Part shown: piece after piece, positions 6,414-14,259 of the stretch
Layout: every line of letters starts with the position of its first letter
Position numbering within the stretch: the stretch's first letter is position 1
Assembly: GCA_045542075.1 (NCBI GenBank)
Contig: JAZQKI010000007.1
Span: forward strand, 1-16,545
DNA from: SVTX01 sp045542075
GTDB taxonomy: Bacteria > Bacillota > Clostridia > Oscillospirales > CAG-272
DNA: 16,545 nucleotides
Direction: 5' to 3'
Made by a program: the position numbers and the translations under genes
The notes under the pieces: generated by a model
The model's input: only the letters and a program-made list of their open reading frames with translations
The model's database searches: none
What the model was told of the DNA's origin: nothing

Positions 6414-8132
6414 ATGACTAATAATAATCAATACCAGAACATCCCCGTTGAAAAATTCAAATTTGCGCAGAGATCCGACCTTAACCACGATAAAAAGTTT
6501 GACACCAAGGCTGTCAGCTATTTTGAGGGCGCTTTCCGCCGTTTCTGTAAGAATAAAGGTGCCGTCGTCGGCGGTGTTGTAATTTTGTGCCTGGTACTCT
6601 TTGCTATCATCGCACCCCTGTTCACACCCTACACACCCGCTTATTACGATATGACGTATGCGTACGTAACGCCTAAGTCAAATCTTTTCGCAAACAGTGG
6701 CATAAATTTCTGGGATGGCTGCAGGGAAAAGAATACCAACTATCTCGGTTATCTCAAGGACCTGGCTCTCGCCTCCGAAACGGGTAGGGAAGTCATCAAG
6801 AACGGTGATTATACCGTTAGCGAGGACGGTTCCAGCTATACGTACCGCTATGACACCTATTACGGCGTGGGATTTGGTAAATACAAGGAGGTATCTCCCG
6901 AGGAGTTTGCCAAGATCCAGGAATATCAGAATGAAACCGGCAGACAGGTTCTTTATCCTGTTGTAAAGCGTTCCGACAGACCTACAAAGGAAAAGAATAA
7001 GTATGATGCGAACATTTACTACCAGGTAGTTGATAAAAATGCATCTACAGTTCGTCCTTTGCTTGACGAGGACGGCAATATCATACCTAACTACTGGAAA
7101 TACGAGGTCAACGATCCTTCAGCCGCAAGTATTCCCGAGTACAACTCACTCAGAATTGAGGGTGAGGACGGCATTACCGAGCTTGCGACCGTCATAGATG
7201 AGAACGGAGAAGTTGTCAGAGACAAGAACGGTAAGGTAATGAAGGAAGAAAAGCAGTATTTCTACGCTTACGGTCAGCCCCTGCTCAGCGGTATGATCGA
7301 GGTAAGAGTTGAATACTACGAGTACTATATCTACGAGCATACTCAGACAGCAAAATATGCCGACAAGGTTCGCGCTGAGGTTAAGGAGCCTCTCTTCCTG
7401 TTCGGTACTACTGAAACAGGTAAGGACATCTTCTCGTGCCTTGCATACGGTGCAAGATTCTCGTTTATTTTCGCATCCGTTGTAGCGGTCGTAAACTTCA
7501 TCGTTGGTGTAATCTGGGGATCAATCTCGGGTTATTTCGGAGGCAAGCTCGACCTTGCTATGGAAAGATTCTGCGAAATACTCGGATCAGTCCCGTCCAT
7601 GATCATTATCACGCTTCTGAAATACCATATGGGTCATTTCATTCTGGAGCACGCATTGTATCAGCTGTCAGATATCCAGGGCGCATTGGTTCTGTTTATC
7701 TCCTTCTTCGCGACAGGCTGGATAGGTATGGCGCACACTACCCGTATGCAGTTCTACCGATTCAAGAACCAGGAATACGTTCTTGCTGCAAGAACACTTG
7801 GAGCGAGCGATGCGAGAATCATGTTCAAGCATATCTTCCCGAACGGACTTGGTACGATAGTTACGAGCATGGCTCTGGTAATTCCTTCAATGATATATTC
7901 GGAGACAAGCCTTTCCTATCTGGGTATCATCAACCTTGAGTCCGGAAAGCTTACCAGTGTAGGTACACTGATCAACGCAGGACAAAAGGCATTCCAGACG
8001 GGTGAGTTCTACAGAGCATACGTGGCACTCTTCCCCTGCGCATTCCTTGTTCTGTTGATGCTCAGCTTCAACCTGTTCGGTAACGGCTTGCGCGATGCGT
8101 TCAACCCGTCACTCAGAGGATCGGAGGATTAA
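6414..8132 (+). CDS. oppC: Oligopeptide ABC transporter permease, OppC/DppC type, with a large extracytoplasmic insertion
   Basis: A 572-residue partner permease. Residues 1-48 are an OppC-type N-terminal region (VEKFKFAQRSD, then a basic NKG segment) and TM1 spans about 49-71. The canonical motif that normally follows soon after TM1, lGTDelGRD, appears only at 331-338 as GTTETGKD. The permease core follows, with the EAA loop AARTLGASDARIMFKHIFPN at about 458-477. Homologues have about 300 residues, so about 245 extra residues (roughly 80-320) lie between TM1 and the core, on the predicted outer face. The insert is hydrophilic and rich in Tyr, Glu and Lys (for example YYEYYIYEH), with no membrane segment, which suggests a folded domain facing the receptor. 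The reading frame is intact across it. No Walker motifs are expected or seen. Confidence 0.93.
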   Translation: MTNNNQYQNIPVEKFKFAQRSDLNHDKKFDTKAVSYFEGAFRRFCKNKGAVVGGVVILCLVLFAIIAPLFTPYTPAYYDMTYAYVTPKSNLFANSGINFWDGCREKNTNYLGYLKDLALASETGREVIKNGDYTVSEDGSSYTYRYDTYYGVGFGKYKEVSPEEFAKIQEYQNETGRQVLYPVVKRSDRPTKEKNKYDANIYYQVVDKNASTVRPLLDEDGNIIPNYWKYEVNDPSAASIPEYNSLRIEGEDGITELATVIDENGEVVRDKNGKVMKEEKQYFYAYGQPLLSGMIEVRVEYYEYYIYEHTQTAKYADKVRAEVKEPLFLFGTTETGKDIFSCLAYGARFSFIFASVVAVVNFIVGVIWGSISGYFGGKLDLAMERFCEILGSVPSMIIITLLKYHMGHFILEHALYQLSDIQGALVLFISFFATGWIGMAHTTRMQFYRFKNQEYVLAARTLGASDARIMFKHIFPNGLGTIVTSMALVIPSMIYSETSLSYLGIINLESGKLTSVGTLINAGQKAFQTGEFYRAYVALFPCAFLVLLMLSFNLFGNGLRDAFNPSLRGSED

Positions 8133-8135
8133 ATT

Positions 8136-10298
8136 ATGAATAAAGAAGTTAAATTATCAGTTAATAATTTGAAGATATCCTTCCGTACGGACGCAGGTAA
8201 GGTGCAGGCAGTCAGAAATATTTCCTTTGACCTTTATAAGGGCGAGACTTTGGCAATAGTTGGAGAATCGGGATCGGGTAAATCCGTAACCTCAAAGGCA
8301 ATTATGGGTATTTCCGCGGTAAACGCTATCTACGAGAACGGTGAGATACTTTACGACGGACAGGACCTTGTGCGTATTCCCGAGGAGGAAATGCACAAGC
8401 TCCGCGGAGATAAGATCGCAATGATCTTCCAGGATCCGTTGTCTGCTCTTAACCCCATTATGCGTATCGGTAGACAGATAACCGAGGCGATGCTTCTCAA
8501 AAACAAGGCGAATCGCAAGGAAGGCCGTGAGACCTTTAACAAAACGCTTGCCATCTTGTCAGACATGATGAAGAAGGCGCTTGCTGAGAGTGCCAACATG
8601 ACTGTCACCGATGCAGAGGTTGACAAATATATAAAGACATTTGACAATTTCAACATTCAGGCAATAAAGCTTGAAAACAGCTATGACGCCTCGCGCAACG
8701 CAGCAGAGGAAATGATCGCGATAATTGAAGACTTCCTTTTCCTTGTTGAAAAGAATCAGAAGGTTGACGTCGCTTCAACTCTCAAGCGTGTGTCGGGCAA
8801 GCTCGAGGATATAAACGACAGATACTTTGTCGCGAGATATGCCGACGTCCTCAGGGGTTATGTTGCTGCTCTTGAGAATGCTCCCAAAAAGGAAGCAACG
8901 GCTGAAACCCTTGACGTTCTTAAGAAAATTGAGGAAACCGCCAAGGAAATGCTTGATCAGCCTAAGCATAACTTCTTCAGAATAGGATACTACGTATATA
9001 TGAATCCTAATACCGATCTCAGCCAGATGTCAGCTGACGAGGCAAATGAGGTTGCGTATAAGTTCCTTATGGAAAACTTTATGGATTCCTTCCTCGCTCT
9101 TGAAAAGATCGCGGTTCAGTATTCCTATAATAAAACTATTGAGAACAAGAAAAAGGCGCTTATCGCATTGCAAAATGCAGTTGATTTCTTCAAGGCGGGC
9201 AACTTTACCTCGCGTGATGCGGAAACTGTATGCAAGAGCGTAAACAAGAGTGTTCTTGCGGCAATAGATCCACTTGCGGTTATAAAGGATAACGTAGCGT
9301 ACACCTTTGGCGGCGCGCTTGAAAGAGAAATAGAGAAGTACTTCTTCTATATCAAGAACAATCCCAAGGAGGAGGCTCGCTTTGCGCGTCAGACCGCAAA
9401 GAGGGAGGCTCTGATTGCAAGGGGCAAGACTGTGGATTGGAACGTTATTCCTAAGTCAGTAATTCTTCCTGAGGAACAGATCGAGATCATTGTTTCTGTT
9501 CTTAACCGTGTAATGAATAAATTCCGTGCAGACGTTGATAACGCCGCAAACGTTGATATTGATAAGCGTTGCGTAGAGATAGTTGATTATCTCAAGGAGA
9601 AGGCGTCTCAGGTAGTTTATAAGCTTACAAAGCGTATTGCAAAGGAAAAGGCTATCAAGCTTATGGAGGAGGTTGGTATTCCTGAGGCGAGAATGCGTTT
9701 CAGACAGTACCCGTTTGAATTCTCCGGAGGTATGCGTCAGCGTATAGTTATTGCTATCGCGCTTTCCGCAAACCCCGATATCCTTATTTGTGACGAGCCT
9801 ACTACCGCGCTTGACGTTACCATTCAGGCTCAGATACTCGAGCTTATCAACAAGCTCAAGCATGAGCGCGATCTGTCCATTATCTTTATTACGCACGACC
9901 TTGGTGTTGTTGCGAATATGGCGGACAGAATTGCCGTTATGTATGCAGGTAAAATAGTGGAATACGGCACTGCTGAAGAGGTATTCTATAACCCTCAGCA
10001 TCCCTACACGTGGGCGTTGCTTTCCTCTATGCCCGACCTTGATACAAATGAAAAGCTCGACGCTATCCCCGGTACACCCCCGAATATGATATATCCTCCC
10101 GTTGGAGACGCGTTTGCAGAAAGAAGTAAGTATGCAATGGAGATCGACTTCGAGATGCAGCCGCCTATGTTTGAGGTTTCCCCCACACACTATGCGGCAA
10201 CATGGTTGCTCCACCCCAACGCTCCCAAGGTCGAGGTACCCAAGATCATTACCGAGCGTATCAAGCGAATGAAAGAAAGAGGTGGCAATAATGGATAA
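8136..10298 (+). CDS. oppD: Oligopeptide ABC transporter ATPase, OppD type, with a very large helical insertion
   Basis: A 720-residue cytoplasmic ATPase energising peptide import. Walker A GESGSGKS is at 43-50, the Q-loop FQDP has Q99, the signature SGGMRQR starts at S530, Walker B ILICDEP has D553-E554, and the switch histidine is H587. All are intact, so it should hydrolyse ATP. Q-loop to signature is normally about 60 residues and here about 430: roughly 370 charged, Ala/Lys/Glu-rich, mostly helical residues (about 120-495) interrupt the helical subdomain. The C-terminal oligopeptide domain reads IPGTPP then GDAFAERS; the four cysteines of the Fe-S-binding DppD type are replaced by D658, S664, D671 and T689, as I recall for Gram-positive AmiE/OppD proteins. 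GGAGG precedes ATG 8136. Its end overlaps the next gene by 8 bp. Confidence 0.93.
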   Translation: MNKEVKLSVNNLKISFRTDAGKVQAVRNISFDLYKGETLAIVGESGSGKSVTSKAIMGISAVNAIYENGEILYDGQDLVRIPEEEMHKLRGDKIAMIFQDPLSALNPIMRIGRQITEAMLLKNKANRKEGRETFNKTLAILSDMMKKALAESANMTVTDAEVDKYIKTFDNFNIQAIKLENSYDASRNAAEEMIAIIEDFLFLVEKNQKVDVASTLKRVSGKLEDINDRYFVARYADVLRGYVAALENAPKKEATAETLDVLKKIEETAKEMLDQPKHNFFRIGYYVYMNPNTDLSQMSADEANEVAYKFLMENFMDSFLALEKIAVQYSYNKTIENKKKALIALQNAVDFFKAGNFTSRDAETVCKSVNKSVLAAIDPLAVIKDNVAYTFGGALEREIEKYFFYIKNNPKEEARFARQTAKREALIARGKTVDWNVIPKSVILPEEQIEIIVSVLNRVMNKFRADVDNAANVDIDKRCVEIVDYLKEKASQVVYKLTKRIAKEKAIKLMEEVGIPEARMRFRQYPFEFSGGMRQRIVIAIALSANPDILICDEPTTALDVTIQAQILELINKLKHERDLSIIFITHDLGVVANMADRIAVMYAGKIVEYGTAEEVFYNPQHPYTWALLSSMPDLDTNEKLDAIPGTPPNMIYPPVGDAFAERSKYAMEIDFEMQPPMFEVSPTHYAATWLLHPNAPKVEVPKIITERIKRMKERGGNNG
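10276..10285 (+). promoter_or_regulatory. Ribosome binding site that fixes the OppF start
   Basis: AAAGAGGTGG lies 5 nt before ATG 10291. An in-frame GTG at 10282 falls inside this site and so is an unlikely start. Confidence 0.7.
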
Positions 10299-11565
10299 AA
10301 ATAACGAAGTATTGTTAAAAGTAGACCATCTTTGCCAGTATTTCCGTTTGGGACGCAAGGACCTTAAGGCAGTTGATGACGTAAGCTTTGAGATAAGACG
10401 AGGCGAAACCTTTGGTCTTGTTGGAGAATCGGGCTGCGGTAAGACAACTACAGGACGTTCGATAATCAGACTTTATGACATTACCTCGGGTAACGTCTAC
10501 TTCAAGGGCCAGAGAATCAGCGCGGGAACACGTTCCTACAAGGACGCTATCAAAACTGCTCGTGCTGAAGCAAAGAAGAAGATAGAGCTTCTTAAGTCTG
10601 AAAAGAACGTAGATGATCGCAGAAAGGAAGCTATCAAGGCTGAGATCGAAAAGATCAACGCAGAGCTTGACGAAACCATTGAGAAGAACAGAGTTCTTAT
10701 CCACGCTGCAAAGGTTGACAGCAAGGGTGTAAATAAGAGATATGCGGACTCCTTGGTAAGAAAGCTTGAGGTTGAGTATGCCGATAAGTTCAGAGCGGCG
10801 CAGAGCGATAAAGTAAAGCTCGACGCACTCAAGAAGGAATACGAAACCAAGCTCAGCATTGCTAAAAAGAGCAAGCTTACAACTCAGATACAGATGATCT
10901 TCCAGGATCCTATCGCATCTCTCGATCCCCGTATGACGGTTCGTGACATTATTGCGGAGGGAATGATCATCAACGGTATAAAGGATAAGGAATATATCAA
11001 CCGGAGAGTTTACGAAATTCTTGAAACGGTTGGTCTTGTTCGCGAGCATGCGGACCGTTATCCTCACGAATTTTCGGGCGGTCAGCGTCAGCGTATCGGT
11101 ATTGCGAGAGCTGTCGTTATGCAGCCTGAAATGATCATTGCAGACGAGCCTGTTTCGGCGCTGGACGTATCTATTCAGGCGCAGGTTATCAACCTCTTAA
11201 ACGACCTTCGCGAGAGCCAGGGACTTACCGTTCTGTTTATTGCGCACGATTTGTCTGTAGTTAAATACTTCTCTGACAGAATCGGTGTTATGTACTTCGG
11301 TAAGATGGTAGAGCTTGCAGACTCGGACGAGTTGTTCAAGCATCCCTTGCATCCTTACACAAAGTCGCTTTTGTCGGCAATTCCTTTGCCTGACCCCGTA
11401 TATGAAAAGCAGCGTGTAAGAATTACGTACAATCCTATTGCAGAGCACGATTATTCCACCGATATGCCCTCGTTCCGTGAGGTCAGCCCCGGACATTTTG
11501 TGTACTGTAATGACGCCGAAGAGGAAAAATACAAGAAGATCCTAAATGATGAAACGGAAGGTTAA
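10291..11565 (+). CDS. oppF: Oligopeptide ABC transporter ATPase, OppF type, with a coiled-coil insertion
   Basis: A 424-residue second ATPase of the importer. Walker A GESGCGKT is at 45-52, the Q-loop FQDP has Q205, the signature SGGQRQR starts at S262, Walker B has D285-E286, and the switch histidine is H319. Homologues have about 310-340 residues. The excess is about 100 residues between FKGQRI (71-76) and IQMIFQDP: Lys/Glu/Ala-rich heptad-like sequence with a probable helical hairpin (about 80-195). This position, before the Q-loop, differs from that in the partner ATPase. The tail ITYNPIAEHDY...VSPGHFVYCN is of the Gram-positive OppF/AmiF type. The start overlaps the oppD stop (ATGGATAA), implying translational coupling. 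Confidence 0.93.
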   Translation: MDKNNEVLLKVDHLCQYFRLGRKDLKAVDDVSFEIRRGETFGLVGESGCGKTTTGRSIIRLYDITSGNVYFKGQRISAGTRSYKDAIKTARAEAKKKIELLKSEKNVDDRRKEAIKAEIEKINAELDETIEKNRVLIHAAKVDSKGVNKRYADSLVRKLEVEYADKFRAAQSDKVKLDALKKEYETKLSIAKKSKLTTQIQMIFQDPIASLDPRMTVRDIIAEGMIINGIKDKEYINRRVYEILETVGLVREHADRYPHEFSGGQRQRIGIARAVVMQPEMIIADEPVSALDVSIQAQVINLLNDLRESQGLTVLFIAHDLSVVKYFSDRIGVMYFGKMVELADSDELFKHPLHPYTKSLLSAIPLPDPVYEKQRVRITYNPIAEHDYSTDMPSFREVSPGHFVYCNDAEEEKYKKILNDETEG

Positions 11566-11571
11566 AGCACA

Positions 11572-11997
11572 GTGAAAAAGGAAAACAAACAATTATTGAT
11601 AAAATATATAATTTGTTTTGGTGTTGCTTGTCTTATCACGGTTTTAGTGTTCTGGATAAAAGGCTTTTTCACTCACAGCCCCGCTGTGAACATGCAGATC
11701 GCGGCTGACGGATTTGTTGTTTCGGGACTTCTAATGACGCTCTTTGCCGGACTTTTGTTTGTCACGGGTGAAGGTGCGCTGTTGGGAATTGGATTTGTAT
11801 TGAGAAACGTTGTGCTTGCCTTTATCCCTATGGGAAGAGCAAAGCATGAGGTTTACGCCGATTATCGCGAGCGTAAGATCAAGGAGCTGAAGAAATCCAG
11901 CGACCACGCGATCCTCTTTATAGGTCTGTTGTTCCTTACCGTTGGTATAATCCTTACGGTTATCTGGTATGTAAAATACTACAATATAACAGGTTAA
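11572..11997 (+). CDS. Small membrane protein, DUF3899-like, last gene of the transporter operon
   Basis: A 141-residue protein with a short basic N-terminus and about four hydrophobic segments (roughly 8-28, 43-67, 72-92 and 112-135) separated by a Lys/Arg-rich cytoplasmic-looking stretch (about 94-111). The pattern ADGFVVSGLLMTLFAGLLF with a following G-rich segment resembles DUF3899 proteins, whose function is unknown; this assignment is by eye. It begins with GTG 11572, 6 nt after the oppF stop, with GGAAGG at 11556-11561, and is followed by the operon terminator. Co-transcription with the importer suggests an accessory or assembly role, but the sequence gives no direct evidence. No in-frame ATG lies near the N-terminus. 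Confidence 0.7.
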   Translation: MKKENKQLLIKYIICFGVACLITVLVFWIKGFFTHSPAVNMQIAADGFVVSGLLMTLFAGLLFVTGEGALLGIGFVLRNVVLAFIPMGRAKHEVYADYRERKIKELKKSSDHAILFIGLLFLTVGIILTVIWYVKYYNITG

Positions 11998-12003
11998 TAA
12001 ACA

Positions 12004-12032
12004 AAAAGAGCACCCCTCGGGGTGCTTTTTTT
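12004..12032 (+). terminator. Rho-independent terminator of the transporter operon
   Basis: AGCACCCC (12009-12016) pairs with GGGGTGCT (12019-12026), closing on a TC or CTCG loop, followed by a T-run to 12032 and preceded by an A-run, so it could act in both directions. It is the first of four near-identical copies. Confidence 0.92.
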
Positions 12033-12071
12033 GCGGCAAGGAAACAGTGGCTCGGACATTGTACACCTATA

Positions 12072-12100
12072 TTGACTTGAAGCTGCGATTGTGATAAAAT
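12072..12100 (+). promoter_or_regulatory. Extended -10 promoter of the YwaF-like gene
   Basis: TTGACT (12072-12077), 17 bp, then TGATAAAAT (12092-12100). Start near 12107, just before AAGGCGGTGA (12111-12120). Confidence 0.8.
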
Positions 12101-12124
12101 ATAGAATAGGAAGGCGGTGAAGAT

Positions 12125-12910
12125 ATGTATTCTTTTTTACAGAGATTGTTGTCGGATAAAAAGGGCGGTGAGATTTTCAGACTGTTCAGTCCCTGGCATT
12201 TTCTTTATATTGCTGTGACGGTGGCACTTATTGTTGCCGTGCTGATTTTACTGAAAAACAGACCTGAAGCCAATAAGAAAAAGACCGCAAGAATGTTTGT
12301 AGATATTGCGTTTGGTCTGTATGTGGCGGATTTCTTTCTTATGCCGCTGGCGTACGGTGAAATTGATATTGAAAAACTGCCGTTTCACGCCTGCACCGCT
12401 ATGTGTGTGATGTGCTTTTTGAGCCACCGTATTCCTTTTCTCGAAAAGTACCGCACGTCGTTTGTTATGCTCGGATTTATTTCTAATCTTGTTTACCTTA
12501 TTTATCCTGCGGGAGTGATGTGGCACGCGGTGCATCCGCTATCCTACCGCGTGATACAAACCCTAATTTTTCATAGCGTGATGACTGTTTACGGATTTCT
12601 TACCCTGGTATATGAAAGGGATAATATAAGCATAAAAAAGTGCCATCGTGATCTGATAGTTGTTGCTTGTATGACCTTGTGGGCTATGCTCGGAAATTAT
12701 ATGTATAACGGAACGTCAGAGAACTATTCGCACTTTTTCAACTGGTTTTTCGTTGTGCGCGACCCGTTTTATATGATTGACGAGTCGGTTTCGCCGTATG
12801 TTATGCCGTTTTTGAATATTGCCTTGTTCTTTGGCGTGGAGATGTTGATACACTTGATAATTCAAGGTGCAAAACGGCTACGGAACAAAAAACATTGCGA
12901 AAGTAACTAA
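12125..12910 (+). CDS. YwaF/TMEM164-like integral membrane protein (TIGR02206-type)
   Basis: A 261-residue protein with about six to seven membrane segments. Features that recall the YwaF/TIGR02206 family are LPFHACTAMCVM in an early helix (family: LPlhlCsi), a HPLSYRVIQTLIFHSVM segment, and NWFFVVRDPFYMID followed by PYVMPFLNI near the C-terminus. Conserved His and Cys within helices suggest an enzyme-like or transport active site in the membrane, but bacterial members have no established function that I know. Length matches the family (about 230-260). It is monocistronic, with its own promoter at 12072-12100, a ribosome site AAGGCGGTGA 4 nt before ATG 12125, and its own terminator. Confidence 0.7.
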   Translation: MYSFLQRLLSDKKGGEIFRLFSPWHFLYIAVTVALIVAVLILLKNRPEANKKKTARMFVDIAFGLYVADFFLMPLAYGEIDIEKLPFHACTAMCVMCFLSHRIPFLEKYRTSFVMLGFISNLVYLIYPAGVMWHAVHPLSYRVIQTLIFHSVMTVYGFLTLVYERDNISIKKCHRDLIVVACMTLWAMLGNYMYNGTSENYSHFFNWFFVVRDPFYMIDESVSPYVMPFLNIALFFGVEMLIHLIIQGAKRLRNKKHCESN

Positions 12911-12945
12911 ACACAAAAGCACCCCCGAGGGGTGCTTTTTGTGTT
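12910..12945 (+). terminator. Terminator after the YwaF-like gene
   Basis: AGCACCCC (12918-12925) and GGGGTGCT (12929-12936) pair. Flanking AACACAAA and TTTTGTGTT extend the stem to about 16 bp with one bulged T. The near symmetry would permit termination in both directions. The start overlaps the last base of the stop codon. Confidence 0.9.
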
Positions 12946-12981
12946 GGAATTATTTATTATACAAGGAAAATAAGAATTTTC

Positions 12982-13010
12982 TTGACTCGTAGTCACATTC
13001 GTGGTAAAAT
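12982..13010 (+). promoter_or_regulatory. Extended -10 promoter of the alpha/beta hydrolase gene
   Basis: TTGACT (12982-12987), 17 bp, then TGGTAAAAT (13002-13010). Confidence 0.8.
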
Positions 13011-13033
13011 AATTATAAAGAAATGATTTAACG

Positions 13034-13044
13034 AAAGGCGGTGA
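13034..13044 (+). promoter_or_regulatory. Ribosome binding site deciding a GTG start for the hydrolase
   Basis: AAAGGCGGTGA lies 4 nt before GTG 13049. No in-frame ATG lies near the N-terminal signal anchor, so GTG is the best start. Confidence 0.65.
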
Positions 13045-13048
13045 GTGT

Positions 13049-14110
13049 GTGTCAAAAACTAAAAAAAGGCTGATAATAATTGCCGTTAGTGTGCCGTTGG
13101 CTTTTTTGTTTGTTGTCATGCCGCTTTCCACCGTGATAATATACGAGGCTATTTTCGGTGCGAGGTATGAAACTGCCGAGTGGCTTGAGTATTCTGTTGA
13201 GGATTTTGAGGGCTTGGCGGTGGAGAGAAGCGATTTTGTCTCTGATGGCGTAACTCTCGCGGGATATAAATACTCAAAGTCGGAGGATATAGTCAAGGGC
13301 GTGGTTGTAATAGCACACGGGCTTGGCGGTGGCGGACATAACACATATATGCCGTTTGTTGATTACTTTGCCGACAACGGATACTACGTATTTTCCTATG
13401 ACGCGCGCGGCAATGACGAGAGCGGCGGGCGATCAGTCAGAGGCTTGCCGCAGGGACTTATTGATCTTGACAGCGCACTGTGTCACGTCAAATCGCTTGA
13501 AGTGTACAAGGACTTGCCGATAGTGCTGTTCGGGCATAGCTGGGGTGGATATTCGGTGGGCAACGTGCTCGCGTTTCACCCCGACGTCAAGGCGGCGGTG
13601 ATGGTCGCAGGCTTTAACGAGAGCGAGGATATGCTATCCTATCAGGGCAAAAAATTTGCGGGTCCCACGGTGGGCTTTGGTATGCTGTATCTTGACGCGT
13701 ACGAAAAGCTTAAATTCGGCAAAAAATACGCGGATATGTCGGCTGTCGAGGCTATGCAGGGGTGTGATGCGGGCGTGATGGTAATACACGGAGGGCAGGA
13801 CGCAACTGTGCCCGCGGAGTATGGATATGGCAAGCTATACGAGATCTTTGGCGATAACGACAGATTTGGGTTTGTCTTTTACGAGGATAGAGGACATGAC
13901 AATGTTTTCTATTCGGATGAGTCGGCGCTCTACCGCGAACAGCTGAACGCGGATTACAAGCGCTACGTTGAGGAAAACGGAAAAAAATATAACGCCGAGA
14001 CCAAGGCGGAGTTTATGAATGCACATCTTGACAAGAAATTATGCTTCGAGCCCGACCCCGAGCTTATGGATCAGATACTTGAAATGTATGACGAGTATTG
14101 CTGCGGATGA
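13049..14110 (+). CDS. Membrane-anchored alpha/beta hydrolase (serine hydrolase, S33/lysophospholipase-like)
   Basis: A 353-residue protein. A basic start (SKTKKR) and a hydrophobic stretch (about 8-31) form a signal anchor, so the catalytic domain probably lies outside the membrane. The alpha/beta hydrolase core shows an oxyanion-loop motif VVIAHGLGGGGH, the nucleophile elbow GHSWGG with S164, an acid in HGGQDATVP (D251) and a catalytic His in EDRGHDN (H283): a complete Ser-Asp-His triad in the right order. The family includes esterases, monoacylglycerol lipases and peptidases; the substrate cannot be deduced. GTG start supported by AAAGGCGGTGA. It is monocistronic between its own promoter and terminator, and no functional tie to its neighbours is evident. 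Confidence 0.88.
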   Translation: MSKTKKRLIIIAVSVPLAFLFVVMPLSTVIIYEAIFGARYETAEWLEYSVEDFEGLAVERSDFVSDGVTLAGYKYSKSEDIVKGVVVIAHGLGGGGHNTYMPFVDYFADNGYYVFSYDARGNDESGGRSVRGLPQGLIDLDSALCHVKSLEVYKDLPIVLFGHSWGGYSVGNVLAFHPDVKAAVMVAGFNESEDMLSYQGKKFAGPTVGFGMLYLDAYEKLKFGKKYADMSAVEAMQGCDAGVMVIHGGQDATVPAEYGYGKLYEIFGDNDRFGFVFYEDRGHDNVFYSDESALYREQLNADYKRYVEENGKKYNAETKAEFMNAHLDKKLCFEPDPELMDQILEMYDEYCCG

Positions 14111-14138
14111 TTTTGATATCAGAAAAATTGGTTAAAGC

Positions 14139-14165
14139 AAAAAGCACCCCGAGGGGTGCTTTTTA
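14139..14165 (+). terminator. Terminator after the hydrolase gene
   Basis: A-run plus AGCACCCC (14139-14150) pairs with GGGGTGCT plus T-run (14153-14164) around GA. Third copy of the recurrent terminator. Confidence 0.92.
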
Positions 14166-14206
14166 TATAGATGTCATCAAGCGCGTATATTGTTGGGAAT
14201 GGTCTC

Positions 14207-14235
14207 TTGACTCTACTGCTGGTATATGTTAGAAT
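14207..14235 (+). promoter_or_regulatory. Extended -10 promoter of the lipoprotein gene
   Basis: TTGACT (14207-14212), 17 bp, then TGTTAGAAT (14227-14235). Confidence 0.75.
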
Positions 14236-14243
14236 TAAATCAG

Positions 14244-14254
14244 AAAGGCGGTGG
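14244..14254 (+). promoter_or_regulatory. Ribosome binding site deciding the lipoprotein start
   Basis: AAAGGCGGTGG lies 5 nt before ATG 14260. An in-frame GTG at 14251 is part of this site itself and is not a plausible start. Confidence 0.75.
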
Positions 14255-14259
14255 ATAAA

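Noticed and set aside
8136..10298. OppD as an artificial fusion of two genes or assembly chimera
   Set aside because: The N-terminal half has Walker A and Q-loop, the C-terminal half has signature, Walker B and H-loop, each only once; the insert keeps the same frame and similar codon use, so it is an insertion in one ATPase domain.
14251..14259. GTG start nine bases upstream for the lipoprotein
   Set aside because: The GTG is part of the ribosome site AAAGGCGGTGG, and ATG 14260 gives a standard lipoprotein signal peptide.
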